Notes under the pieces: model-generated
What the model was told of the DNA's origin: nothing
Seen by the model: only the letters and a program-made list of their open reading frames with translations
Databases searched by the model: none
Origin: Pseudevernia furfuracea
Lineage: Eukaryota; Ascomycota; Lecanoromycetes; Lecanorales; Parmeliaceae
Length of the DNA: 64,000 nucleotides
Assembly: GCA_022315425.1 (NCBI GenBank)
Contig: JAIUPT010000036.1
Location: 744,001 to 808,000, forward strand
Direction of reading: 5' to 3'
Position numbers and translations under genes: made by a program
Part shown: positions 42,233 through 55,333 of the stretch, piece by piece
How the letters are laid out: each line of letters opens with the position of its first letter
How positions within the stretch are numbered: the stretch's first letter is position 1

Positions 42233-44667
42233 ATGTCAACAGATTACAACTACGACGAGCAGGTTGCTGATCCTGAGTCCCTGGAAACAATGAAATACTG
42301 ACAAGAGATTAGGGCCAATTCTTCCCTTATTTCATTCTTACCATCTCCGCCCTTGTCACCCTTCCCTTGTCATACTCTCTCCTGAAGCCGGACAAAGGTC
42401 GGAACCCTTTCTGTTGCATCGCCCACGCAAGACATGGATGCATTCACTGATGCCTAGTTAGACATAGAGGATACTGCCCCTAGAATAAAGTCCACTTTCA
42501 AGCCTGCAGATGACGCTCTGATTCGAGGGCAGAAAAGGAAGCAATGGCGGCGAGAGAGGAGGCTGAAGAGGATTATCACAGTGGCTGCGGGCTACCTGAC
42601 AATGGCGTGGATGTTTTACCTGATCATGGTTACAAAAACAACTGCACCAAAGATTTGGGACCCGTATAATATACTGGACATTTCAAGAGTATGAAAGAAA
42701 CCTGTCCTAGACCCTGCATGCTGATTTCCTCTAGTCATCAAGCGAGGCACAAATTAAGAAACGATACCGAGATCTGTCGAGGGTCTACCATCCAGACAAA
42801 GCGGTGATTGACGAGTCCAAGAACCAGACTGCCGAGGATGTTAACGATTACTGGGTTGAAGTGTCTAAAGCTTTCAAAGCTCTGACCGACGAAGAAATTC
42901 GCAACAACTATATACAGTACGGCCATCCAGATGGGAAGCAAAGCTTCAGCATTGGCATCGCTCTACCAAAATTCATCGTCACAGATGGAAATGGAAAATA
43001 CGTACTGCTGGTGTACGGTGTGCTTCTCGGAGTCCTGTTGCCGTATGTTGTGGGGAAATGGTGGTACGGGACACAGCGTATAACCAAGGAGAAGGTCCTC
43101 CTCGCCAGTGCGGGCAATTTATTTAAAGAATACAAGGAAGATCTCGCAGATGGAGATGTCGTCAATGCGTTGAGTTGTGGCGAGGAGTATAAAGATATTC
43201 TAAGTGGCAACAAGATGGACTCAGGCTTAGGCAAAATCGAGAAGAGCATCGCGTGGGAGAACGGCCCCGATCCATCCGCATCAGGAATGACGCTTAAAGA
43301 CCAAGAGAAGCTCCAAAGCTACGAGGGTGCTCGAAGGAAAGCCTCTGCTCTAGTATGGGCCTACCTCGGAAGAGTAAGGCTGGATGGGTCGTCACTGGAT
43401 GATGGTCAGTACTCCTGAAATCGCTCGCCCGACGCAAAGTCACTAATTATTCGCAGAGAAGTACGAAGCTGCACCTCTCGCTTTAAAGCTGAACGAGGCT
43501 TTCACAGCGATCACTCTCGCCTTTGGCAGCGTCCCACAGCTTCTCTCCACGTACCGCATATCACAACACCTCATTCAAGCCGTTCCTCCAAATGCCTCGC
43601 CCCTCCTCCAGCTCCCACATTTCACACCTGAAATCGCCCGAAGGATCGAAGTACCGTTATCAAGAGAGCACCTGACCGTCCAACAATTCATGTCAATGCC
43701 AGAATACAAGCGGCGCAAGCTTGCTACTGACCAACGTGGGGTTCTGACGCCGGCCCAGTATAATGACGCTGTCGCTGTGGCTCGCCAATTCCCTCTACTC
43801 AATGTCGACAAGGTATTCTTCAAAGTCATGGGCGAACGGTTCGTCACTACCGGCTCGCTCGTCCAATTTGTCGTCAAAGCTCGTGTCATCCCTCCCGGCA
43901 CAACCAATGTTCCCGCAGTGAATGAGCTAGACCTTGAGGATATCGATCCAGACGAGGGTGATCTCGATGCTCTTCTTGGTCGTAAACCATCTGGAAAGGG
44001 TAAGAAGGCGAAACTGCGTGATGGTGATGCAGCTCCGTCATCAGACGTCGAACAACCACTTCAACCACCGCTAGCATACGCACCTTACTTTCCTCGTGAT
44101 CACTCGCCACGCTGGCACGTCTTTCTTGCAGACAGCAAGATGGGCAAGGTCGCTGTGCCACCTTTCACGATGACCACCTTTAATAAGCCCTTGCTCGATG
44201 AGCAAGGCAATCCAACATTCAACATGCAGACTTTCAAGATGCAATTTCAAGCCCCGCCGAATGCGGGGAAATATCCCTTCGTGATGCATTTGGTCTGTGA
44301 TAGCTATATCGGGATGGATAGCAAGAAAGAGGTCGTGCTCGAAGTGGAAGATAGCGCAAAGGCTGTCGCAATGGACAATGAAGAGGATGAGATCAGTGAG
44401 CCCGAAGAGGGTACGCTTTTCCTCTCCACCGTCCCACCTGCTGCCGGCATTGAGACACGAGCTAACGTAGGAATCCTAGACTCACTAGCAGGTCAGATGA
44501 ATGTCCTCAAGACCGGCGGCGTCTCCGGCCTTGCTGCACCGCCGAAACGACCAAAGAAACGCATAGCTGCCGCGGAGTCCAGCGACGAAGAAAGTAACAC
44601 CGAGGGCGAAGCCGAGGACACGAGCGAGACTGACACTGATACCGACAGTGAGAATGAAAAGAAGTGA
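42233..44667 (+). CDS. SEC63: SEC63, ER protein-translocation subunit
   Basis: Five exons: join(42233..42262, 42313..42397, 42462..42688, 42735..43404, 43457..44667), 740 residues. N-terminus MSTDYNYDEQGQFFPYFILT with two membrane helices, a luminal J domain with HPD (about 133-135) that recruits the ER Hsp70, a third helix (YVLLVYGVLLGVLLPYVVG), the Brl domain, and an acidic Glu/Asp/Ser/Thr tail. Works with Sec61/62/71/72 in post-translational import and, through its J domain, with the lumenal Hsp70s; LHS1, their nucleotide-exchange partner, is encoded in the same window (60284-63391). The first exon of only 30 nt is supported by the conserved DEQGQFF join. Confidence 0.97.
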
Positions 44668-45490
44668 AAGCATGTTAAGAAATTTACAGTCTAGATGTCA
44701 ATGAGAAACCAGGACGTAGCGAGATTTCGGCATTGCTTCTGGCGTCATATGGACGCATTTGTGGTCAGATGCTCCGTCCAGGGTTGCGGTGGCCTGGCTG
44801 TGTATCATACGCTCTGTTGGGGCTAGATTTGTAGAAGAGAATGCATAGCGCCGATACTTCTCTTCCTGTTCGTTCCTGACGTGAAATGAACTGATTTTGC
44901 AGTCTTGTTATGGCAAGTATAACTGCGTTGGATGTGCCAAGAGTATTCGTAGGAAGCTTGAAATACCCTTCTCCTGGGTGAGCGATACCAATGGCTCATT
45001 TATTCAACCTAACATTGTTATTGTGTGTGGGGGGATGGGGTACCAACGGCTTGTGAATTCATTGCGTACGACGACGGAGACAACGATCTGATAAGGATAA
45101 TTTGATTGCTATCTCAGTCTCACTAATGCTCGCTAAAATACACTCGCTCGAATGCTTCTAAATGCAGTCTTCCATGTCAAAGCAGTAGGACCATCTCTGC
45201 GGTCATGTCAAATATTCAATAATCGTCAATCGTCAATCATTTCGTAAAAAGCGTGAAACCGTCGTCTTATCAGTCTTTGAATGTCATGCTCGAATGTCAT
45301 GCTCGAACGTAAGGAAACATCGCTACCCGAAGAAATGGTGTAACTGCGAATGCGAGCAATGCATTGTCGGTCGATAAAGGATAAAAGAGAACCGAATATC
45401 AATATCGTAATGGGCAGACTGAACGATTGATGATGCAGGAGGTGTAGGTCGACTGATATGTGTCATCGTTCACTTTCGTGGCGAAGCCAC
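44668..45490. other. convergent intergenic region
   Basis: About 820 bp between SEC63 and Argonaute 3' ends. A short duplication, GAATGTCATGCTC twice, at about 45280-45306. No gene supported. Confidence 0.5.
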
Positions 45491-48400
45491 TCAGATGTAG
45501 AACATCGAATTTACCAAGCTAAAAGCCAATCAGCTAGGAATAACAAGAAGGGAGCCGCGTGAACTAGACTTACGCCTCATGAACCCCCCCAGTCCAGGGC
45601 GCTTCGTTCCAGTCAAATACCTTACCTGCAGGCCAACGTCCGTTGACGTATTTTGCAAGATAACATCGGCCGCGCTCGCAAAGGATATCGGCGTAGTAGG
45701 CAGGTGGGCATATTGACACGGCCTTTGTGGCCCTTCCAAAACTATAGCACCTTTTACAAGTTAGGCGTGACTCTTTGGGATAGAAAGGAAGAAAAGGCAG
45801 GGTATAGGGCTTACAGGTGATGGGTGATGGTCTGAAGTTCTTCAGCGCCAAGCTTCATCTCGTCAAGAATCACGACGTAGTGTGAAGGCCTTGCCGTGCC
45901 TTGGAGGGCAGTGTGTGCCTGGAGGAAAAAATCGACTATCGTAGAGTCAGCATTCCCTTCAGTTGCCACATCTTGATTGGCTTGCAAAGACTGTCTCAGG
46001 AGCATAATACGAACGAAAGGCACGTGCAGCTCCAGCGACACGTCCTGGACTCATGATATTGCACCAAATAGGAAGGAAAATGAGCATACTTACATCCTTT
46101 TTCCATGGTAACTCCACGGTCAACAATCGTTCCATTCCGGGGATTGCCTCTGTCGTCGGCATTCCTAGCATCCGTAGGGTAGAATCGAGTATGGTGTCTC
46201 TTGCCCACAATAACAATGGTGATCTTCGGTGGAGGTCCATGTGCATAGATCTCCTTGCAAGCTTCCCGGATTTGCTCCAACTCATCCACAAGCACCTTCT
46301 TGTACTGACCCTCAGAGACGCCATCTCGGTAGATTAGTATCTTGGCTGGCGCTCGCTTGTTTGTTGAAATATAGAGCTGGAGGCGTTCTTGCATCATGAG
46401 ATTCAACGTTTTAACCATTTCGGCCTTGGATTCTTGGCAGCGGATGCTACCAGGCCACTGACCGTAATGGCTGTCAATGCTTGCCACCACCGCCGCGATA
46501 CTGGGCGTTCCCTCCATACTCTTGGGTGCCGGGTGAGTCACATCAATACCAACGACCATCGTGTCCTTGTCGTTCAGAAAGCCGAGTTGTTTTGGAAGAA
46601 GCTGGTTGACACCGCCACATTTTAGGTTGAACTTGAGCGCAACGTTGGCGAAATATTGGGGACCTTTCTTGAGATTTTCCGCAAGAACACAGACCGAGTG
46701 GATTCCAACTTTGACGTCGCCCCAATATTTCACGCGGGCGTAGGTGATTGCACTGGAACTTGGCAAGATCACCAAAACCATTTTTATTCCGGCGGCGAAC
46801 ATAGTATTGAAAATCTTCTGGATAGAAGCATCTTGTGCGTCCTCTGGGCCCGGGAGAGGAGCTTCGAAGCCTTGAGGATTCGAAGGACCTTGGGTTCCGA
46901 GTCCATAATCCCTCAGAGCGTGCTTGAACAAGTCGATGTGATTGTTCTCCATACGCGCCCCACCCAGTTTTAAGAACGACCAATTCGTAATCTTGACTGG
47001 CTTCGCGAACTTCTTGCCTCTCATATTCCAAGACGCTTGGGTGGGGATGATTTCAGACTCTCCCCCATACGTCACTGGGGGTGCTGGAAGGATTCTCCCT
47101 TTGACCACGGTCAGCTTAGAGTCGACTCCAACGCCGAATGCCGCCAAGCTTGGGTTGTTGCTCTGAAATCCAATGACCCTATGAGCGCCGTTCGCTATTC
47201 GACGGGCATTTTCAGCAGGGCCTCTCGCGGCGACCTTAATCATTTCGGCGGTCTGGTGGTCGCTCAATTTGCCTCGAAATGCTTGACCAGGCATCACTTC
47301 GCACAACTCCGGGGGGATCCAGACAGGGTTTTCTCTTGTGCCGCAATTAAGGAGCCAGGCCTGTGGTATCTTGAGAGTGATGTTGTACTTCTTTTTGAAG
47401 TACTCTTCAACCGTCAATGTCTTGTCATCAAATTCCTTGCACAGGAACGACACCTGTCGTGCGTTCAAAGGTTTGACACCGACATTCCTACGCTTCACAA
47501 CCTTCCCCTTACCAACGGTCACGGCTTTGCCTTTGCTATCAAGAACATCATCCCATTGCTGCGAGAAGGCTACGATGGTCTTGACTTTGATTGCTTCAGT
47601 ACCGTCCGTGTGCTTCATGTACTTCGTCTTGACGCGGAGAAAATGAAGGAAGTTCTCCACGGCTAGCCAGTCATTTCTTCCATGTAGTTCCATGAGATCT
47701 ATCACATTGATCGCTGGGTAAAAGGGAGAAGTCTGGGCATTGACATTGAGAAGGGTCCGTAGGGTAGACGTGCGTACACTCGAGTAGTAGCCACGGACAG
47801 CAATCAGACCGCTTCCGAGATGGTCGTAAATTTTAGGGTCGGTAGGGTAGTGGAAGAACTTATTATTACCACTTTGAAAGACTCCTGGATTGAAATTTGG
47901 CGTACGAGCAACAATGATATTCAACGCTTGGATTGCGTCATCCTTTCCTGTAAAGTCGCTGGGATCAGTAGAAGTTGAAGCCAAATATCGAAGAAGTTCT
48001 GTCGTCGGGACCAATCCTCCGTATGAGAACTTGAAGGTGTAAATTATTGGGTTTGATGCAGGCTCCAGATCTTCTACCTCGCGGTAAACGACGATGTACT
48101 CCTTCGTCCCCTTGTCATCAAGAGGAAGCTCCTTAGACGTGATGATGATTGAGCCATAATCTGTGGCCACCCCGTGACCTATGATGCGGAAATCCTGATG
48201 CTCGAAGAGGAGCGCAAGAGCTTGCCGACGTTTCCTAGAACGCTCTGGTGGGACTGGGGGTGTTATTACTTTTCCTGTCTCCTTGTCCTTCTTGGGCTCT
48301 TTGTATCCGGCCTTCATCGTGAGGGTATACTTGAACAGCTTCTTCCCAGCATTGATCGTCATCTTGAAGTAATTGGTTCGTAGATGGACCACAGGACCCT

Positions 48401-48787
48401 TGACTCCGTGCCCCGGTCGGAGGGGTAGCTGGAAGTCTGCCAGCGAGAGCGTGCTCAAAGACAGACCTTTGTTCTCATTCACGATCCGATTTTCCTTGGA
48501 CTCAACCTCCGCGTCCGGGGTAGAATTTTCTCCTGGGGGACTAGTTATGAGGAATTTAGTAAGGAGGATATCTAATGGGAATGCAGAACAAACCTGAAGA
48601 TTTTGGGGCCTGGAGTATGCTCATCGTCACCTAATCTCCTAAAGGGTGCTCCTCCAGGGCCAACATTTTGGGGATTCGCACCAGTGCCATGGCCTGTTCC
48701 TCGTGAGGTCGAGCCCCCGTCACCACGACCACGCGCTGGACCACCTCGCCCTCGGCCTCGTGGACCGCGTGGACCACGGTCGGTCAT
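45491..48787 (-). CDS. Argonaute protein (RNA silencing)
   Basis: Five exons: complement(join(45491..45518, 45574..45750, 45815..45935, 46094..48540, 48594..48787)), 988 residues. Gly/Arg-rich (RGG) N-terminus, then N, PAZ, MID and PIWI domains. PIWI catalytic residues are visible: Asp in VVGIDVTHP, Asp in IYRDGVSEGQ, His in FLQAHTALQGTARP, with a candidate glutamate finger before MVKTLNLM; so it is predicted to slice. C-terminus VNSMFYI is the usual family end and needs the last small exon. Core of the RNA-induced silencing complex, with small RNAs. The intron at 45936-46093 is an introner-like element lying just before the catalytic-His exon. Whether it is of the QDE-2 or SMS-2 type is not resolved. 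Confidence 0.95.
45936..46093 (-). repeat. introner-like element, Argonaute gene
   Basis: 158-nt intron, GTAAGT donor, internal CTCCTGAGACAGTCTTGCAA-like segment shared with the DENN element, 3' end GAATGCTGACTCTACGATAG. Confidence 0.75.
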
Positions 48788-50284
48788 GTCGAGGCTTTCT
48801 TATTCCCGAGTTCTATTCCTCGTACGTGTTGGTCACGTTGAGCAAGGAAAGCGTGCTAGATGGCCCTATCGTCGTGCATTTGCTTCAAGGGTTGGGATGA
48901 GGATGGAGATGTTGCAATGCAACTGAGGTGATAGTGATGTTCAAAGAACAGGTAGCTGTTATGGCAAATGAACAGTCGTTGATTGGGAGCAGATAGCAGA
49001 ACACGCTTAACCAGTCACTATGGTAGATGTAGGAGGTAGAGAAACAAGGATTTTTTTGGTGGGAAGAGAGGGGGTTTAAACAAGGTAAGGTAAGGTAAGG
49101 TAGGTAAGTGGTTCAATACTGCGCTAGTGTTGATTTACTTGATTTACTTATACGGGGAGTTACGACGGGAATTACTCGTTACTACCTTGTGACTCGGAGT
49201 AGAGTGAATGCTTTGTCGTCAATTTCCCGGTAAATTATCTTTGCTCTTCCGTGATTTGTACAGAGAAGGGTTAATGACCTCGCGGTAATTTTTCATCCAC
49301 CAATTGTCAAAGAATCTACCACCTATCGGATGGGTACTTGTTCCGATCCGATTGAGGAAAGTCACCATCACTACAACACCCCAGCTGCTATCTAAAGTAG
49401 AGCAGCTCTCTTTTGAATCTAGACGCCCATGGCCCTTTAATGCACGGAGCCTGTACTAATTAGTACATAGACAACTGTGTTCACAGTTTCTAAAACCTTA
49501 CCCGGCTCTGATTCTCATGACGCGAGAGACTCATCTTGAAGGCTTGGAAAGGCCTCTCTCATCGAGTGACATTAGCAGAGCAGAGCCCCGCTTCCAAGAG
49601 CGACCGCTTGAAGGTCAGCATTGCCAATAGCGGCAGCTTAGGAATTGTTTAAAGTACCATCGCAGGTGGGCAGTCTACCATTTCATGACCATTAGCGAAT
49701 GGAGCCTTGGTTATCGACTGCAGCTTTACTCTTCAGAGTTTCGATAGAATTCAATGGGATTGAAGATGACTAAGGACTTGAATCACGCTTTGAAAACTGT
49801 TGACTTGGTGTAAAAGAGAACATCGAAGGACCAGGCATGGATCCCATAAGCCTGAGAGCGATCATCATCGATCGGCATCAAAGTTTGGCATCATTTTGAG
49901 CCTCAGTAGTGGTGCAGCGTGTGACTTATATATTCAGTATGCCTCTAGTCATTAATACAGTCGTAATCCCAAGCGGGGCCTAAACAGCTCCAAGTTGCTC
50001 CTTCCTAATAGTGACGAGAAAATTCTCACTATTCAGGTGCAAGGTTAGAAAAAAGGATAGGTCGAGCATTTATAAAGCAGCTCGCAACCGACATGGCCAC
50101 CGGTCAGAAATTGACGGTAAGAAAGTTGCGAACATTTTCCCAAGGATCAATTCAGCATTCACGCTTTACGGTTCGCATCAACGAGGGTCAACGGGAGGAA
50201 CCTCACACAATTGGGGAGAAAAAGGATTTGTTGCCCGTAACCAACCTGTACAAGATTTGATTTTGTTGTGCCGGCGATTACCCA
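48788..50284. other. intergenic region upstream of Argonaute
   Basis: About 1.5 kb. Contains GGTAA tandem copies (about 49085-49105). The plus-strand frame at 50011-50439 mostly runs antisense to PSD1 and is not accepted. No other gene. Confidence 0.5.
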
Positions 50285-52006
50285 TCATGTCTCTTCGACC
50301 CACCCAATTGTTTCACCATACTTTACTTGCTGCCCTTGTTGGACGCCCCATTGCCAACCACCCCTTCTTGAACCCTCAGTCCATCCCTCGTCGAAGCTTT
50401 TACGACGTCCTTTCGGTGCTTCAAAGACCAAAACGATAGAGCTCCCCAACTGGAAACCTCCCATCTCTTCTCCTTTTCGCAATGCATGACCCCCTAATAT
50501 TTTGCTTGCCTCTCCATAAGTAGCCTCGGCAAACCCTGAATAAGGCTCTCCACTATTTGACGCTTCTTCAGCAGCTCTATCTGCAGCCGTGTCAGTGGTC
50601 AAGCTATTTGTGCGTAGTTCACGGTCGAAGTTGATCTTGATCGACCCAACATTGGTTGCTCCAACGGGTGTGAAGCTGAAAAACCCCCATCGCCAACGAC
50701 CCAACAACACCACCCTTTCATTGAGAGTGAACAGTCCGGGCAATGTTCTCTGTAGATACGGCGAGACACTATAGAGCTCCCCTGCAAAATGCCGGCGCTT
50801 CTCGGCAACCCATGACGCTGGAGAATGAAAGCGATGATAATCTCCTGGTGCTAGATACACTACAATGTAGTATAGAGCTGTTGGCGTCCTCGAGGTTGAA
50901 GAGAACCAGGACCGGCTACTGCCGTCGCCCAAAGCAAGGTCGGCACGAACCTCACTCTCTGACGAGGAACGCGGTGTCGTCGACATGTCGGTGGCGCTGG
51001 CTCTTTCTTGAACCTTGGGTCCCGAGAAGAGATTTGGTAGCGTATACGAGATGCCGTTCACCGTAGCAAACTCCTCGTCAGCCTTGACGATATCCTCATC
51101 TCCGGCCTTGATCGAATTTGCCTTGGGCTTTGGAGTCTCCTCATCTCCTTTTGATTTTTTTGGCGATTCGGTGCCCAGGAGAGCATCAAGACTATAAGTC
51201 ATGCCCTTGACCTGCTCTACTTCTCCATTCTCGATCATACCATATTGCAAAATTCTACCGTCAGCGGGAGACAGAAGAGCAGACGCATTAGTATCTATTG
51301 GGCGTACTCCAGGCTTCAGAGTGCGGTAGAAAAAGGAGGCGAGGTTTTTATACTGGTGCAGATCAGATTCGGCAGCCTCAGACAAACTGAATATCTAATC
51401 AGCGCGAGTGTCCGCATCGATGCTTTCGACGCTCACTTGACCCCAAAGATCCAAGAGTATAGCCTGAAACCGGGTACCCGCAAATAGTAGGGTATTTCAA
51501 GCTCATTAAAACGCCCCCACAGTCTCGAGACTGCCTTCAGCGGGAGAGTTGACATGACCTGTACCTGCCTAGGAACTTGTTAGCTGAAGACTTTCTCTCG
51601 TTGTGCTATTTCACCCCTACCAAGGACCGCTTGGCCGTATACGCTTTCTCTTTCTGGGCCTGACCTTACTATCTTCAGTTGACTCCAACGCATCCTGCTC
51701 TTCCTGATGTCTTTTCTTTGCCCGATCCTGCACTCTGTAGAATTGTATAACTCCAAGAAAGCCTATACCAAGCCCTAGAGGAATCCTGTACTTCCATTGG
51801 ACCTTGATGTCTCGAAGGGCAATACGTAATCTTGTCCTAAAAGGGTTTTTATACTGATGCTGCTCCTGTCTTGCTCGTACGGAGGTGGAGAATCGCGGAA
51901 AGAATCGCGTCTGCTGGCAGAAAAGGCACATCCATTCCGAAGACTTAGAAGCGGTCTTCTGGAGCAAAACGTTTCTCTGGCCTAAGGCTTTTCCTCCGAA
52001 AGACAT
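50285..52006 (-). CDS. PSD1: phosphatidylserine decarboxylase, mitochondrial type
   Basis: Three exons: complement(join(50285..51386, 51437..51558, 51665..52006)), 521 residues. Converts phosphatidylserine to phosphatidylethanolamine at the inner mitochondrial membrane. Seen: a basic N-terminal presequence (RFSTSVRARQEQ), a membrane helix (IPLGLGIGFLGVIQFY), LPLKAVSRLWGRFNELEIPY, FFYRTLKPGVRPID, LLSPADGRI, APGDYHRFHSP, and FQLGSSIVLVFEAP with the LGS self-cleavage site that yields the pyruvoyl cofactor. A Ser/Lys-rich insert lies between SPADGR and YLAPGDYH. The gene shares a 444-bp divergent promoter with the ubiquitin-like membrane protein. Start taken at 52006, the first ATG in frame. Confidence 0.95.
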
Positions 52007-52450
52007 CTTCGACCATCCCAAGCATATATATGAATCTGCGAAAGCGACAAGTCATTCCTCGCGTTCAGTGTGAACAAAATAAGTTGCACCCCTCGAGTCC
52101 TCGTTTTTAGGGCCTGTGAAAATTGCAAAATGTATTTGAACCACTCAACGACGAAAGCCTTAATCACAGAACGTTCGGATTATGAATTACTCTACTCGAC
52201 TAGTTATAGATTCCTCTAGCAAAGAGTATAGGCACACATTGAAATCCACAATCCTTGAAGAATTGTCCGACTACTGTTCCGGCGAAACTTCGGCTTGATA
52301 TCAATGTATCACCGTGTGTGTTTGGCCAGATCACTCAATGTGCTCCTCTCTCTTTTGACCTCTCTCTAATCAATGCCTGTCTCATAGCAACTGGTTTACG
52401 CAATATGAGTATCCACGGGAAGCTTGCTTGAAGTACCGATTACTTATACA
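52007..52450. promoter_or_regulatory. divergent promoter, PSD1 and the HERP-like gene
   Basis: 444 bp between two start codons. No specific site assigned. Confidence 0.45.
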
Positions 52451-54864
52451 ATGGGGAAAACTCATATCAACCTTGTCATTCTGTCGCCATCACAAGAGGC
52501 CAATAAACTTACATTCTCCGGCATATCTACAGCTACGAGTATAGGCGAGTTGAGAGAAAAGATATCCACTGAAGTTGCAACCCATCCAGCTCCTGCTCGG
52601 CAACGCCTAATTTATCGTGGCCATGCTCTGATTGATGTGGGAAAGACTCTGAAAGACGTTTTCACCCAAGAGATTGTTTGTCTCATGCTATATTACTCAT
52701 TCCGCAAGCTGACAATGAATAGATTGATAGCTCCGAAACCCTCTCGCTCCACCTGGTCCTACCACCAGAAGTAGCAACTCAACCAGCATCTTCAGCGTCC
52801 ACAACCCCACCAAGCCGAGGCCAGCAGGCTCCCCCAGCGCAACATGCACATGGGAGCTCTAATATTTCCGGAACTCCACAGAACCCACAGCAGGCTAACG
52901 AGACCGGACATGCATCCCAAAGACCAGCCGCCCATGGTAATGTTCCTACACCACCACCACACTATCACGTACATGCGCCTTCCCATGGCCATGGGAATGG
53001 TCCTCTTCCTCAAGGACAATTCCCTCCACAACTACAACAGGCTTTTGCCCAGTTCCATGCAGTAAACCAGCAACTTGCAGCTCAACTCGCGGCTATTGGA
53101 AACAACCCTATGCTTCAGGGAGTGCCTCCCAATCAGCCTCCAGCACAGCCGTATCAGCCACCAGCCTTTGCACAGCCTGCTTTTCAACATGCCATGGTGC
53201 AACACCAGCAAGCAAGAGCAGCAGGTGGACAAAATGGGGTACACGGTGGCCCCATGCAGAATGTACAGATCAACCCTTCCACTTCTTCTCCGCAGACTGG
53301 ATTATCAACACCGCAGAGCAACGGCCCAGGTGTAGCTTCGGCGCCACCTGCGGCTCCTGGAAATACGAGTTCAGTGGTCCGTGAGAACCATGGACCAAAT
53401 GGGGAGAGATGGCAGATGGTCATACAGAGTGGACCGATGAATATACATGCTCATAACGGGTTTCAAAACCCCCGTGCTGCATCTCCCAATGCTTTACATG
53501 CTGGGTCAAACACACCAATACGTACGTCACCTGCACTGCAGCCTAGCCACTCACCACAGCCTGCAGGCATCGGTGCAACAGCCCGAAGTCCTCTACCGCC
53601 TGCTGGCATCGGCCGAACTGCAACGCCGAACGTTGTACTCATGCATCTCCAGTCCAATATCTCTACAATGGACGCTGCTATGGCCGGGGGCAACCCCTTG
53701 CCAGAGTCTGTGTTTGAACAGGCTCAAGAAATGCTAAGGGGCATTCCGGATCTATCGCAAGAAGTCGCAACCGCACTACGCACTCGTTTGGCCAACCTTT
53801 CTCATCATTCGAGTCATCTGCGGGAAAACTTACATAGTCACCTTATTCGAACAGCTCATGAGCGAGCGGCTTCGCAAAGAGCCGCTCAAGGAGCCGAATC
53901 GTCTGCCGTGTATGTTCTCTCCTCACCCAGTGGACCACACGCGCTACTCGTCTCGCCATCTGGATTATACACCACGCCTTGGCAATTTCCCTCCCTCGGT
54001 GCCATTACCCCTTACTCTGTGATAAACCCCAGCGCTACTACCCTTGTACAAACTCAACCAGGAAACAATAACATCCCCACCAATGGTCAACAGCCTCAAT
54101 CAGATGAGGCCCAGGTTGCGCAAGGACAACAACAAGCGCTACAGCCTGTGGACGCTGCTCAAGTTGCACAAATACAGCAACAGCAACAGGTCAACCAGGC
54201 CAGAGATCTTGCACGCATTCTTCTACCTCTTGGAGGGCACCTCTGGTTATTGATCAGGCTCTTTGGATTTGTGTATTTTTTCACTGCTGGTGCAGGGTGG
54301 CGTCGAACCATGCTTCTTGGATTAATCGCCAGCCTGGTATTCATTGCTCAGACCGGCATATTCAGGCCCATAATTCTAGGAATCTGGGATCCAATAAGGA
54401 GACATGCAGAGGGTCTTGTTCCTCTTGCTGCTAATGAGCGCCCTCGTGCAGGCGTTGGTGGTGCTGGAAATAATGGCGATGGTACAGGCTCTCAGCCTAC
54501 GAATCGTGAACCAACGCCTCAGGAAGCAGCCGAACGCCTGCTGCAAGAAAGAGAACGTCAGGATGTAAGCTTCGTTCGTCAAAGCTTCCGCAGAGTGGAA
54601 CGAGCTGTTGCCTTGTTTGTTGCAAGCTTAGTACCTGGTGTTGGCGAGAGACACATTGCAGCTAGAGAAGCGGCAGAGGCGGCAAGGCAGGCTGAAGCCC
54701 GGGAGAGGGAAGAGCGTGCGAGGAAGGAGGAGGAGGCACGGGAGCGACAGCAGGAAAATGTTGATGTTGGAGTTGGACATGTTGCTAACGGGGCAGGAGA
54801 AGGCGGCGAAAGCTCCAGTGCGCCAGAGCAACAACACGCTCGGGCGCCTTTGGTAGAGGTCTGA
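52451..54864 (+). CDS. ubiquitin-like-domain ER membrane protein (HERP/Usa1-like)
   Basis: Exons 52451-52675 and 52723-54864, 788 residues. An N-terminal ubiquitin-like domain (about 1-90: HINLVILSPSQEANKLTF...RQRLIYRGHALIDVGKTL...SETLSLHLVL) crosses the intron; then a long Pro/Gln/His-rich low-complexity region, a hydrophobic pair of helices (about 595-655: HLWLLIRLFGFVYFFTAGAG, MLLGLIASLVFIAQTGIF) and an Arg/Glu-rich coiled coil tail. This layout is that of HERPUD1/Usa1-type scaffolds, which organise ER-associated degradation ligases. The specific partner (Hrd1 or the Dsc complex) cannot be told from sequence. A DUF-level homologue without an ERAD role is possible. Confidence 0.8.
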
Positions 54865-55333
54865 AAAGAATTCATTAACTGCTCACGACAAGCATTGCTT
54901 CCCAAGATAGGTGATGAGGCTGATGTGAAAATGCTTATCAAAGAAAATGCCCTTAGTCCTACATCTACCACAACGGGGGAAATGCTTAGGACACCAATTG
55001 TTTATTTAGAGCACAAGAATCCGTGGATTATGATTCCGAAGTGTCAGTACGTGAGGGTATGTCTTTTGTATCATCATAAACAGATTTGCCCTAATTCAAG
55101 TGGCAATGATCTACTGTAATCTGGTTGAGACTTGGTACTGCCTCTCTCCAAATGTGACCTTTTCAGGGAGAAGTCTTTCACAAGGTTGGTGTTGTGTGCA
55201 GAAATCAAGGACCAAGTCGTTGCTGCCACGACAAACGCTAAGCCAAGCCGAAGAAGTCACGCATTCACGTTGATCTGCTTTCCTTTTGGACAACATCCGC
55301 AATCAACTCTTGACTCGCCAGACAGTCACCGCC
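54865..55333. other. intergenic region
   Basis: Gap between the HERP-like gene and the CAS1-like gene. No gene seen. Confidence 0.5.

Noticed and set aside
50011..50439. Plus-strand ORF of 142 residues as a gene
   Set aside because: Its second half is antisense to the conserved C-terminus of PSD1 and it has no motif.
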